IMG/VR virus record: IMGVR_UViG_3300044949_001245
Location: 1-64,000 of that record
Reading direction: 5' to 3' (one strand)
From: a virus
DNA length: 64,000 nucleotides
Part shown: in pieces, positions 25,635 through 34,386 of the stretch
Position numbering within the stretch: the stretch's first letter is position 1
Layout of the letters: every line of letters begins with the position of its first letter
The notes under the pieces: generated by a model
Told to the model about the DNA's origin: nothing
The model's input: only the letters and a program-made list of their open reading frames with translations
Database searches by the model: none
Made by a program: the position numbers and the translations under genes

Positions 25635-26427
25635 AACCTAAATTTGCTAAAACTTCATCAACTTTATTTTCTACAACTGTATTCACATCGGTGCGACCTA
25701 TTGCTCCACCTAACAAATTGTATGCCTTTATGCCTTGGTGAATCCAAGAAAGTGGGTCACTAGCAGCACCAACTCTCCTAAAAGTCATGTATGTATTTTG
25801 AGTTGTTTTTCCGTATGCTCCGACCTTTTTAACCATTCCCTCAAACATTCCTGACTTATGTTTGTACTCAGGTATGTCGATGTTTTGACTTGGAATCACT
25901 ATTCGTTGTCTTGATTGTGGAATATCGTATGGCGATGGTGTTTCAGATTTTTTTAAGCCTTGATTTGCTGGTTTCGCTTTCATTATCTTGTGAATGCTTT
26001 TAGGCATTATGTTGCTGAAAGCAGCATTCTCCCCTACTATTCCTGGAGTTCCAATCCTAAATGGAATAGTCAAATACCACCTGTACTCAGTTTCGCCAGT
26101 TTCTTTGTTAAAAACAGGTGAATACTTTACATTCTTTGATTTTCTAAATCCCTCTTTCATGTCGAATGGACCAACGCCAGTTTCAATCATGTTATTCAAA
26201 ACACCCCTCAAAACTATCCGTTTGCTGTACCTAGAAACATCCTCTATGTCCAACCCCTCTACATAATTTGTTCTTGTGGATTTGAGCTTGTCTGATGCCT
26301 CTCTTTTCCAGCTCTCATAGATTGACTGGGTAACTTCCATTACACATTGCTCCACTATCGTATCAGCTACATTAGCAGGCAAATTCAGTTCCTGAATTAA
26401 GTCATCTATGTTTAATTGGATATTCAT
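25624..26427 (-). CDS. putative neck protein
   Basis: 267-residue basic protein in the head-to-tail connector run. Helical N-terminus (NVADTIVEQCVMEVTQ), then a basic Pro-rich middle. It could fill the HK97 gp10-like tail-completion role, by order only. Confidence 0.58.
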   Translation of the reverse strand: MNIQLNIDDLIQELNLPANVADTIVEQCVMEVTQSIYESWKREASDKLKSTRTNYVEGLDIEDVSRYSKRIVLRGVLNNMIETGVGPFDMKEGFRKSKNVKYSPVFNKETGETEYRWYLTIPFRIGTPGIVGENAAFSNIMPKSIHKIMKAKPANQGLKKSETPSPYDIPQSRQRIVIPSQNIDIPEYKHKSGMFEGMVKKVGAYGKTTQNTYMTFRRVGAASDPLSWIHQGIKAYNLLGGAIGRTDVNTVVENKVDEVLANLGYGS

Positions 26428-27233
26428 TTCGTTGAATTTTCTATTAACCGCCCTTGTTCTTCATATTTCGTGTTATCGAATATGTAGTGTGCCTTTCTAG
26501 CCAAACCACCTATCGGCATATTGGCTAATTGTTCATAACTGTATGAGCAGTCTTTCTCTCTCACTTTCATGATATCCCTATTCATGTCAATCACGTGGTA
26601 TGTAAGACAATGTCTATATCGTATTGATATGGATAAATCATTCATGGAGTTGTAATTGGAATCCAAAACAATCTTGAATCCATCTATGGTAAAATCACTA
26701 CCCTCTTTTAATGGAAGTAAAGGTTGCTTATCATTCTGAAAAAGATATATTGATTCAATCTCTAAAACCTCGTAAATTGTAAAAGCAACTTGTTTGCCTC
26801 CGACTTGTCTAGTGCGTATGACCTCATTGAAATATCCCTCTACTTCACGCAAAATTATCCTATCCATAAAAGCAAGTTTGTCAGTTGCTCTGGCTGTCAC
26901 TTTAGCCATGCCTGTCGTAACTTGACTCCAATTCTCATACTTCACGTCAGCCTTTATCTGCTGAACCGCAATCCTTGTTTCTATTCTGTTTACAAAAATC
27001 CAACCAAGTCCAACACAGTTGTTACAACTCACCAAAGGCTGTCCTGTTCCCTTAACAGTACAAGGACATCTGAGTGCTCTATCAATCCAAACTTCGTACC
27101 CTTTATCAAATACAAGACTATCAAACCTCCATGGTTGAAACCTAACCTGGTGCTCTGTAGTTTCGGGTGGCGTCACTGTCACAACAGGCTTGTTTCTTCC
27201 ATCCGTTTTGATTATGTTCGCTTTCTTATTCAT
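26424..27233 (-). CDS. neck-region protein with Cys-rich zinc-binding motif
   Basis: 269-residue protein. Residues ~55-80 carry CPCTVKGTGQPLVSCNNCVGLG. The four Cys pattern C-x-C...C-x2-C with Gly resembles half of a DnaJ-type zinc knuckle and probably stabilises a loop. Otherwise beta-rich with no known family. It is coupled by 4 bp to the next neck gene. Confidence 0.62.
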   Translation of the reverse strand: MNKKANIIKTDGRNKPVVTVTPPETTEHQVRFQPWRFDSLVFDKGYEVWIDRALRCPCTVKGTGQPLVSCNNCVGLGWIFVNRIETRIAVQQIKADVKYENWSQVTTGMAKVTARATDKLAFMDRIILREVEGYFNEVIRTRQVGGKQVAFTIYEVLEIESIYLFQNDKQPLLPLKEGSDFTIDGFKIVLDSNYNSMNDLSISIRYRHCLTYHVIDMNRDIMKVREKDCSYSYEQLANMPIGGLARKAHYIFDNTKYEEQGRLIENSTK

Positions 27234-27235
27234 TC

Positions 27236-28027
27236 TTACAGAACATTAAATCTGATTCCATAATACTCTGCTCTCAAATTTTGTAGTTGAACCCCTAGTT
27301 CATCCGCATATTGCTTTATTCTACCTGAGAATGCTCCCCCTCCGCCACTTTTAGTGGTGGAATAAGACTGGCTAATACCATCTATGGATATACTCTGGTT
27401 TCCTACCCCCGCACCATATATCAAATCGCCAGTAATCGCCAGAATTTGGATGGCAGCAGCTTTGGCTACAGCGTCAACTAAATCCGCTGGGCATTTATCC
27501 CAACCTGTACAATATTTCAATCTCCAATAGTTAGGTATAAAATCAGTTCCAAAAAATCCCAAGTGCGGTGTAATGCCCGAAAACACGAACGCATGTTGAC
27601 TCATTTGAGCACCGCCTTTCGTGTTTGGAATCAAATACAAGTTCCTGAACTTCGTTGGGTCATTGCCTCGCTTTATGCTCAACCATTCCTCTGGATAGCT
27701 CACTTGCTTTATGTTGTTTATGTATCCCAAAAGTCCAAGTGGCTCTTTTATCGGGAACACAGTCTTGATGTAACCCCATCTGTAAAACTCATTCCGTATG
27801 AAATCGTGATTTTCCCAGATTATTTGTTTCTTGAGCTTTATGGACAAAAAATTCTCTAGCTGCTTTTGCGCAACTTCAATTTTTTGTTTGATTGTTTCCA
27901 TACTCAATGTGCTTCCATCAGGATAGCAGAGTGGAATGCCTGTTAGGTACAACTCTATTAACGATGAAGGACTGATAACCAGCCCTTCATTTACGTTGTA
28001 CTTTACTTTCAAAGTCATAGTACTCAT
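27236..28027 (-). CDS. head-tail connector / adaptor protein
   Basis: 263-residue protein. The C-terminal half has the helical layout of head-tail adaptors (PADLVDAVAKAAAIQILAITG, then GAGVGNQSISIDGISQSYST, then a helix QYADELGVQLQNLRAEY). It occurs two genes after the major capsid protein, where such adaptors stand. It would bind the portal ring and start the neck. Confidence 0.68.
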   Translation of the reverse strand: MSTMTLKVKYNVNEGLVISPSSLIELYLTGIPLCYPDGSTLSMETIKQKIEVAQKQLENFLSIKLKKQIIWENHDFIRNEFYRWGYIKTVFPIKEPLGLLGYINNIKQVSYPEEWLSIKRGNDPTKFRNLYLIPNTKGGAQMSQHAFVFSGITPHLGFFGTDFIPNYWRLKYCTGWDKCPADLVDAVAKAAAIQILAITGDLIYGAGVGNQSISIDGISQSYSTTKSGGGGAFSGRIKQYADELGVQLQNLRAEYYGIRFNVL

Positions 28028-28049
28028 ATTCTCAAAATTTGGCTGCTAA

Positions 28050-28487
28050 TTACTTCGCATTTTTACGCAGAAAGTTTATCATGAGTTTTTTTGACTTGGC
28101 ATATTTTGAATAGTCCTCTTCAGTGAACCCTGCTTGTTCAGCAATCTCTTTTAGCTCACTCAAGGTCATTTCATCCAAGCCATCTTCCTCTTTAGTTTCC
28201 TGTTCTGACGTTTCCTCTTTAATAGATGTTACTTCTTGCTCCTTGACTTCTAAAACGACTTCCTCAGCAAGTTTATCAGCATACAGTTCTTCAGTCACTG
28301 TCGTTCCGTTGCCTTTAACTAACTGGTATGAGTCTGTCTTGGTAAGTAACAATGTTGCTACTGTGTCCTCTACCTCTAGGTTGCCATTTGCTTCCACGAT
28401 TGTTTCTCCGATGGTTGGCAAAATTATTTTGCCGCCCCATAAATTTTTGTTTGTTGCTCTCAACAATACTTTTTCTGATTTTTGCAT
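28050..28487 (-). CDS. protein with C-terminal HeH/Rho-N-like helical domain
   Basis: 145-residue acidic protein directly after the capsid gene terminator. The last ~45 residues (MTLSELKEIAEQAGF then SKKLMINFLRK) form the helix-extended-loop-helix (HeH/SAP-like) pattern common in phage head-tail proteins. The N-terminal 60 residues are beta-rich, and an acidic linker of Glu/Thr/Lys joins the two. Role is unknown, probably head- or neck-associated. Confidence 0.65.
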   Translation of the reverse strand: MQKSEKVLLRATNKNLWGGKIILPTIGETIVEANGNLEVEDTVATLLLTKTDSYQLVKGNGTTVTEELYADKLAEEVVLEVKEQEVTSIKEETSEQETKEEDGLDEMTLSELKEIAEQAGFTEEDYSKYAKSKKLMINFLRKNAK

Positions 28488-28507
28488 GACTTCGTTTTTA
28501 ATTGTTA

Positions 28508-28550
28508 ATACTAAAAAGGGTGAGCAGATAAATACCCACCCACCCTTTTA
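28508..28550 (-). terminator. rho-independent terminator after major capsid gene
   Basis: AAAAGGGTG (28514-28522) pairs with CACCCTTTT (28541-28549). On the minus strand TTTTTAG follows the stem. It lies 26 bases past the capsid stop and would partly insulate the very abundant capsid message. Confidence 0.75.
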
Positions 28551-28575
28551 ACTTTGTATCACAGTTGGTTTCCTA

Positions 28576-30072
28576 TTACAGTGAACCGATGTTAATGAAA
28601 CGAACCATTTTCTTTGGCGCATACAGGAAAGGTGTTCCGTACAGCAAAATCATAAATCGGTACGCTGGACTCAAGATAGCCAAATCCATTTTCATCAGCG
28701 GAGCAAGTTGAGCAAACTCTACAACTTCATTATCCATTTGGAAAAGGATTGCTTGGTCAGTGTTCGGCATAAATCGGTTGCGGTCACGAACTGTACCAGC
28801 AGAAGCACCATCGTAACCCGCAGTGTTCTCAGCTACTGAGACATCAAACAAAGGATAGAAAGTAGCACCCGCAAAAGTGGTAGCATTCTTATTTGACCTG
28901 TAAATTCTGTACGATGTAGCTGGGGTTGTACCACCACCATCGGTAAAGTCAAGGTTAATTGAACCGCCAGCAACTACCGCAGCAGGAGCAGTTCCAATTT
29001 GTGTTAGGGCAGTTTCTCCGTATCTGTTCACGGCTGATACCGCATAGATGTAGTTTCCAGCGTCAGTTGTACTCCATTTAGAACTAGCATCAACAGCCAC
29101 AGGGGTCAAAGATACTGAAGTCACTGGGTTTGGCGCACTAGGTGATGTTGCCGAAGATGTTGAAGTTTTTGAAGGCAACTTCTTGAAGAAAATATCGTAA
29201 TTCAAACCAATTCGACCAAATTGTGAATCGAATGATTGAACACGCTGACCCATTACACCAGCTGAGGTCATTTCGGTGTTCGGCTGGATGAACTTGTTTC
29301 CATAGAACCCTTTAACGAAATCAGACATCACTTTTGGCGGAGCAAAAAGCTGGTTACCCAAACCAAAGTTTTCAACGATGCCATTCGCACCTGTTTCGAT
29401 GCTCTCCTCATCTAGTGCTGCGCCACGAAGGTCAACAACCACTTCTGAGTTCATGTATGAATCAAGGTTCAACCAGTTGTCGTTACGCTGATGTTGCGCC
29501 AAAAATCCGTTGAATTCTTGCGGAACCAAAGCCTCATCACCGAAATAAAGTGATTGGTTGATTTTACGCAAAATCCACATAGTTCCGTTCTTGATTTCAC
29601 GCTCCACGATGTTACCAACCATGTTGTTAACAAGTGTCATCGGATGAGTAACACTTTTTGTTACACCCAAGAACTTCACTAATTGCGCACGTCTGATGTA
29701 CAATGAGTCCTCTTCATTCGGCAATTCGCCCTCGTTGTAGAAACCACCTCTGTTAGTACCATAAGAGGACAATTGGTTGTATTCTTCAACAGTGTTGAAA
29801 GCAGACTTTTTCGGCACAACTTTCCATAGTGCGATGTCGCTTTCCTTAAATGTGAGGTGTTTCAAAGTCTTGTCCAGACTTTCAACTTTTAACGGAGCAC
29901 CCGATGCTGTCGACAAGTCTGTTGTTTCACGACCTGTAATCTGACCAGCTTCAAGTGCTTTGTTCAACTGGTTCAATTCTTCCATGTTTGAACCACCGAA
30001 AACTGCTCCCTGGCCGTTACCAGCATTCGCAGCAGCATTGGCATAATCTGCCAAATTTAATCCTAAACTCAT
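28576..30072 (-). CDS. major capsid protein with inserted Ig/FN3-like domain
   Basis: 498-residue HK97-fold capsid protein, called from its place after the protease gene and the sequence layout. The N-terminal ~60 residues are a likely cleaved scaffold-like region, followed by FKESDIALWKVVPKK and the peptide-rich core. Residues ~312-425 form a separate beta domain (PNPVTSVSLTPVAV, NYIYAVSAVNRYGET, SYRIYRSNK) with the fibronectin type III strand pattern. It interrupts the core, which resumes at RNRFMPNTDQAILF. The insertion is probably surface-exposed. The leader contains two ACAAACAATTAAA repeats. Confidence 0.82.
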   Translation of the reverse strand: MSLGLNLADYANAAANAGNGQGAVFGGSNMEELNQLNKALEAGQITGRETTDLSTASGAPLKVESLDKTLKHLTFKESDIALWKVVPKKSAFNTVEEYNQLSSYGTNRGGFYNEGELPNEEDSLYIRRAQLVKFLGVTKSVTHPMTLVNNMVGNIVEREIKNGTMWILRKINQSLYFGDEALVPQEFNGFLAQHQRNDNWLNLDSYMNSEVVVDLRGAALDEESIETGANGIVENFGLGNQLFAPPKVMSDFVKGFYGNKFIQPNTEMTSAGVMGQRVQSFDSQFGRIGLNYDIFFKKLPSKTSTSSATSPSAPNPVTSVSLTPVAVDASSKWSTTDAGNYIYAVSAVNRYGETALTQIGTAPAAVVAGGSINLDFTDGGGTTPATSYRIYRSNKNATTFAGATFYPLFDVSVAENTAGYDGASAGTVRDRNRFMPNTDQAILFQMDNEVVEFAQLAPLMKMDLAILSPAYRFMILLYGTPFLYAPKKMVRFINIGSL

Positions 30073-30117
30073 AGCTCTGTTTTTTAATTGTTTGTTAAAA
30101 CTCTTTAATTGTTTGTA

Positions 30118-30129
30118 TAATACCTGTTA
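30118..30129 (-). promoter_or_regulatory. candidate late promoter element before capsid gene
   Basis: TAACAGGTATTA, overlapping the protease stop codon, 46 bases upstream of the capsid start. This is the copy in front of the gene expected to be most expressed. Confidence 0.4.
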
Positions 30130-31707
30130 CTGTACAATGTTTACGTTATGCTCTGATTTTAATCTCGCAATCACATTGTTACTCAGCGGTGAACCAGCCT
30201 CAAAACTCATCAAGGCTTTGGCAAATTCTTCATCATAACCGCCTTTTGCGATTGTAGCAGCATCAAGTACATTAAGGATTGCCCCTCTGTGTTCGCTGGT
30301 ATGAAGAGTGGCATTGCCGGCAGCACGACCTCCTTTTTCAAGATTGTCCGCTCCAAAGTTGCGCTCAACATAACCTTTAGTGATAGACTTGCGTCCAGTG
30401 GGCTGTGTAGAAAGTTCCTCTACTAATTCAAGTGCTTTTTGTAAGTCCTCTCTAGTAGCACGCAACTCTCTTTCTTGGCGCCACATTTTGCCTTTTAGCA
30501 ATTCTGTAGCATCCATCTGTGCCTTTACTAATTGTGCAAGGGCACGTACATTTTGCGTATTTGAACTTGTTGACTCGTTGATAGCTTTGATAATGTCAGT
30601 TTGGAAAGATTTTTTCACATACTTCATCCCCTTTTCTTCATTGTCCTCATCTTCATCTTGCTCCCCCTCTTCAGAGTTCATTTCATCTTCATTGTGAGAA
30701 TCAACGTCAATGTGAATTTCTTTTTTCAGACCTTTGCCTTTTTTCATTTCGTCATCGGCAGCATCTTTTTTCTTTTTCTTGGCATCATAACCATACTGCT
30801 CTTTCATGACTTTTGCAGCAACCTCTTCATCTGACTCTTCGTCATCTTCATCGGCATCATTGCTTTTTGGCTTTCCCATGGACTTTTTCGCTTTCTCCAA
30901 AAATGGATTTTCGTCCATATTTTCCAAACCCAGAGCACTCATGGCTTTCTGAAGGTCTTTGGTTTCGATTGTTTTTCCTTTTAACATTGCTTGTTCTATT
31001 TTAATTAACAGATTGTTGAATTGTTCTGCTTTTTCAATACTAATACCTGGGAATGTGTCAAAAATTTTATCATACCTTTGCTCCTCAGTCATATTCTTCA
31101 CCTTGTACCCATCTACGCTGGCGGGCATTAGCGCACGACCATCGCCTGTATCTAGTGTCTTTTTTGTATCAACATCATCCTCTTCATTCTTCTCCATATC
31201 GTAATCACACCCCTTTCCTTTAATAATATCAGCGAATGTTTGAGGATTTTTAGGCATGTGTGTAATAGCCAATCCTGTTATCTTTGCTTGCTTTACTATT
31301 TTAGGATTGGTAACGTCACGCTCAATAACAGTTCCCTCAATACTGTACCCTAGTCTGCGTGTCTTTGAGTCTTTCTGGAGAACTTCCGCAAGTTGATAAA
31401 CCTCTTTGGCTAAATCACTATTTGGATACAAATCAGTTTCTACATAAAACCCATCCTTGCGAATTTCTGCTTTGCATGGCTCACCTATGATTGTGGCTGG
31501 GCTGTTCTTGGCTTGGTGATGCCAATTCACAACTCCTGACTTTTTGAAATCTGAAATGTCAAACCCAGATGGGTCAAGAAATTCACCATCAGCATCTTTA
31601 TCCATAGTGGAGGCAATACCCCCTAGTCTCATCACTTCCTTTCCATTCTTGTCTTTCCCCTTACTTATTTCAACAGGGCACCAGAACTTAAATTTTTGCT
31701 CAGCCAT
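30127..31707 (-). CDS. prohead protease fused to scaffold-like domain
   Basis: 526-residue protein. Residues 1-160 fit the HK97/U35 prohead protease: histidine pair at 63-64 (NWHHQA) and Ser122 in LGYSIEG, then ITGLAITHMP. From ~170 onward it becomes helical and extremely charged, with an Asp/Glu tract near 345-365 (EDEDNEEKG) and a basic stretch, then a coiled coil (RELRATREDLQKALELVEE). That C-terminal part probably acts as internal scaffold, released or degraded on maturation. It stands directly before the capsid gene. Confidence 0.82.
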   Translation of the reverse strand: MAEQKFKFWCPVEISKGKDKNGKEVMRLGGIASTMDKDADGEFLDPSGFDISDFKKSGVVNWHHQAKNSPATIIGEPCKAEIRKDGFYVETDLYPNSDLAKEVYQLAEVLQKDSKTRRLGYSIEGTVIERDVTNPKIVKQAKITGLAITHMPKNPQTFADIIKGKGCDYDMEKNEEDDVDTKKTLDTGDGRALMPASVDGYKVKNMTEEQRYDKIFDTFPGISIEKAEQFNNLLIKIEQAMLKGKTIETKDLQKAMSALGLENMDENPFLEKAKKSMGKPKSNDADEDDEESDEEVAAKVMKEQYGYDAKKKKKDAADDEMKKGKGLKKEIHIDVDSHNEDEMNSEEGEQDEDEDNEEKGMKYVKKSFQTDIIKAINESTSSNTQNVRALAQLVKAQMDATELLKGKMWRQERELRATREDLQKALELVEELSTQPTGRKSITKGYVERNFGADNLEKGGRAAGNATLHTSEHRGAILNVLDAATIAKGGYDEEFAKALMSFEAGSPLSNNVIARLKSEHNVNIVQ

Positions 31708-31718
31708 TTTGTTATTTA

Positions 31719-32129
31719 TTAAATTTCTAAAATTCCAATATCAAGTTTGTTGGCAAACAAGAAATCATAAAGTATGTCTTGCTTGGTCTTTGGATTTTTG
31801 CCCTTAAAATCTGCGTGGGACATCGCTATGGAAGCAAGATAGTCACAAAACGCATTATGAAAGAACAAAATCTTTTCAGCTTTTTTGGTAGTCAATTTTA
31901 TATCATCAGGACAATCTTTGAAATAATGTGCTTTCATAGTCCTATCTAAAAAATTCTTTTGGTCATTGACATCAACCAACGGAAATTTGCCTTTGAATGG
32001 TAACAGCTCACTTGGCTTATTTTCATAAAGCACTGATGTTACCTTTCCAATTCTAATAGATGTGAACTGGTTTCTGTATAACTGCTCCTCAGCGTCACCG
32101 CCAGCTTTCTCTTGTATGAACCATTCCAT
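31719..32129 (-). CDS. hypothetical protein next to kinase/ART-like gene
   Basis: 136-residue protein, two bases after the upstream stop. It has aromatic and helical content (EKILFFHNAFCDYLASIAMS) and no recognised domain. Its tight coupling to the large kinase/ADP-ribosyltransferase-like gene makes a functional link (chaperone, inhibitor or partner) worth testing. Confidence 0.62.
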   Translation of the reverse strand: MEWFIQEKAGGDAEEQLYRNQFTSIRIGKVTSVLYENKPSELLPFKGKFPLVDVNDQKNFLDRTMKAHYFKDCPDDIKLTTKKAEKILFFHNAFCDYLASIAMSHADFKGKNPKTKQDILYDFLFANKLDIGILEI

Positions 32130-32131
32130 TA

Positions 32132-34378
32132 CTACTTACTTTTATTGTTTTTTCTAACTTTCAATTTGCTTCTGTTTAGCACAATCGCAAAATCCGTACT
32201 ACCGCCCCAACCATTCTTTTGAATTATCATGTCGTAACCCTTTATTGCCGCATAAAACCCTCTGAACTCTCCATTAGGTCTTTTAGCAATGTCTGCCATT
32301 ATATGGTGTAGTGAAGAACTGCCCTGACCTCTCAACTTATTGACCTCGTCAGCTACAGCACGTAATTTATCTTGCGCATCTTTTGCTTCCTTTTTAACAG
32401 CTTCAATTTTGTCAGAATTTTTCAACTCTTTTTCAATCTCTTTATTTATCACACCATAGTGATTTTCTATCACGAAATCTCGCAACCTAGAATAGTGGTG
32501 ATTGTATTTTTTAGTGTTTGAATTTTTCTGCTTTACACTCCTATCTGCCACACCCTCATTCAACATGAATTTTTCTGATGAGAGTGGCAACTCTATCTCT
32601 AAAGTTCTGCCATTATCATGTTCCGTAATTTTCGCCCCTAGTGATTTCACAAGTGCTTGATAGTACCTTTTAACCTTACCAAATGAGTGAACCTCTGGGT
32701 CAGCGTAAACTATATCAGCCCTTGAATTAAGTGCGTCCAAAGCCTTTTGATTCCAACCCATATTATCCTTTACATCTTGAGCAATAATTTTTTCGATGTT
32801 CCTAGCTTTATCATTTAGCTTATCAACCTCATTTTTCAGGTCATCATACTCTTTTTTCTTTTCCTTAAACTCTTCTCCAAAGAACTCCTCATTCATCATC
32901 TCATCCAACTCTTGCGCATCAATTATGCGGACATCTTTATCTATGGCTATATCTATAACGTGACTTGAGTCTTGGCCAGCATAATCTAGTGCTATGCTGT
33001 AATCTGAATTTGGCGGTGGAGGATTTTTCTTGGTCTTGTTTACAGCAGCGTAAATTCCAGCTCCATACATTCCAACCATTCCATAAAAGCAATCATCTTT
33101 CTCCTTGAAATTCCTTATCCAAGTTTGAGCACTCACTCCTGAAGTTCCTGTTAGTCCACGCTGGATTAACTTTACATCGTCATCTTCTAGCAATTTGTCG
33201 AATTTTTTATCATCCAACAATTCAGGCTTTTTATCAAACCCACGCATCTTACAAATTTCAGACAAGAACATCCAACCAACCTTACTGTTTTGGTTAGTAA
33301 TCTTGCCCCCAGCTTTCTTTAATGCTTTTTCAATTTCTTTTTCTGTTAATTCTCTGTATGGGTCTTCATTTTCATAGTCATCATCTTCCAACCTAGTTTG
33401 TAGGTCAAAAAATCTTTTGGCCATCTTTATTTTCAAGTCTTTGTCTTCAATCAAAGACAAAATGGCTTTCTCTTTACTCAACAAATCTTTTATTTGATTG
33501 TTGATATCCTTTTGGGTCAAGTCATGAGTAATGGCTAAATTTTGCGACACCATTGAGTCCAATTCATCAACCTCATCGGTAAATGACGCCCCCTTATCAC
33601 GACCAGTGGCTGAGAACCTTAAAGAACCACCATTATCCACCCTATAAACCAGTCCGTCATCCTTATTGACTAGTATGTTATCATTCTTATACGCATCCCA
33701 ATTAGCCAGCAAACAATCAGCAACGTACCCTTTAAGAATTTCTTGTTTGAGGTTGTCGTCCAAGATATTATTCGCTGCCTCTGTATTCTCCATGTACTCA
33801 GACAGGATTGCTACGTTTGAAGTTCCCTTTTCGTAAATTTGCATTCTTGGAACAGTCAATCCAATCTCTTCATAGATTTTGGTAGCAAGATATTCCTCTT
33901 CAACGTGAGCTGGTGACGCACCCCTCTTCATTACATACTTCTTGCCTGTTGCTGGGTCTTCCAATAGCTTTGCTCCTGTGGAACCACCTAGTGTTTTATT
34001 AACAGGCACAAGTTTACTTATATCATCAGGAAAGTCATCGTAATCATCTGTTGCTTTTTTCTTTGGTTGTTTTACAGCTTTCCTCCAATCCAACTTCCCC
34101 CCTTTGGTCTTTTTTACGACATAAAGGACACCATTCTTTACTTTCTGTTCCCCCTCACGCAAAGCCTTAAAAAGATTTTCATCTGGCTCCAGTCCGTTGA
34201 GATAGTCATTGAATGTTTTAGCCTTAATCAACTCATGTTGTGTGTCGGACACCCAGCCAGTCTTTTCCCTAACTGACTCAAGTGCCTTTACCAGCGTGAA
34301 ATCGTCCAATAAGCCATCTTCATTAGCTTTAACAATTCGCTGGAACGAATTTTCAATATCAATGAAATTCTCCGACAT
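32132..34378 (-). CDS. HipA/PI-kinase-like domain plus ADP-ribosyltransferase-like domain
   Basis: 748-residue multidomain protein. After an N-terminal region with a GGKLDWRK motif (94-101), residues ~123-260 resemble an atypical kinase. Visible elements are the Gly loop LGGSTGAK, Lys151 in YVMK, N-W-D at 226-228, N234 and the metal-binding D-N-G-G at 248-251. Residues ~405-490 resemble an ADP-ribosyltransferase (Arg407-Gly, GAGIYAA at 439-445, ALDYAG at 463-468, then DVRIIDA). A coiled-coil region and a C-terminal domain follow. It sits among head genes, so it could be packaged and injected. Activity is inferred from motifs only. Confidence 0.68.
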   Translation of the reverse strand: MSENFIDIENSFQRIVKANEDGLLDDFTLVKALESVREKTGWVSDTQHELIKAKTFNDYLNGLEPDENLFKALREGEQKVKNGVLYVVKKTKGGKLDWRKAVKQPKKKATDDYDDFPDDISKLVPVNKTLGGSTGAKLLEDPATGKKYVMKRGASPAHVEEEYLATKIYEEIGLTVPRMQIYEKGTSNVAILSEYMENTEAANNILDDNLKQEILKGYVADCLLANWDAYKNDNILVNKDDGLVYRVDNGGSLRFSATGRDKGASFTDEVDELDSMVSQNLAITHDLTQKDINNQIKDLLSKEKAILSLIEDKDLKIKMAKRFFDLQTRLEDDDYENEDPYRELTEKEIEKALKKAGGKITNQNSKVGWMFLSEICKMRGFDKKPELLDDKKFDKLLEDDDVKLIQRGLTGTSGVSAQTWIRNFKEKDDCFYGMVGMYGAGIYAAVNKTKKNPPPPNSDYSIALDYAGQDSSHVIDIAIDKDVRIIDAQELDEMMNEEFFGEEFKEKKKEYDDLKNEVDKLNDKARNIEKIIAQDVKDNMGWNQKALDALNSRADIVYADPEVHSFGKVKRYYQALVKSLGAKITEHDNGRTLEIELPLSSEKFMLNEGVADRSVKQKNSNTKKYNHHYSRLRDFVIENHYGVINKEIEKELKNSDKIEAVKKEAKDAQDKLRAVADEVNKLRGQGSSSLHHIMADIAKRPNGEFRGFYAAIKGYDMIIQKNGWGGSTDFAIVLNRSKLKVRKNNKSK

Positions 34379-34386
34379 AGTTTTTA

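Noticed and set aside
28123-28551. Plus-strand open frame of 142 codons, Ser-rich
   Set aside because: Antisense of the acidic linker in the HeH-domain protein, and it runs through the capsid terminator.
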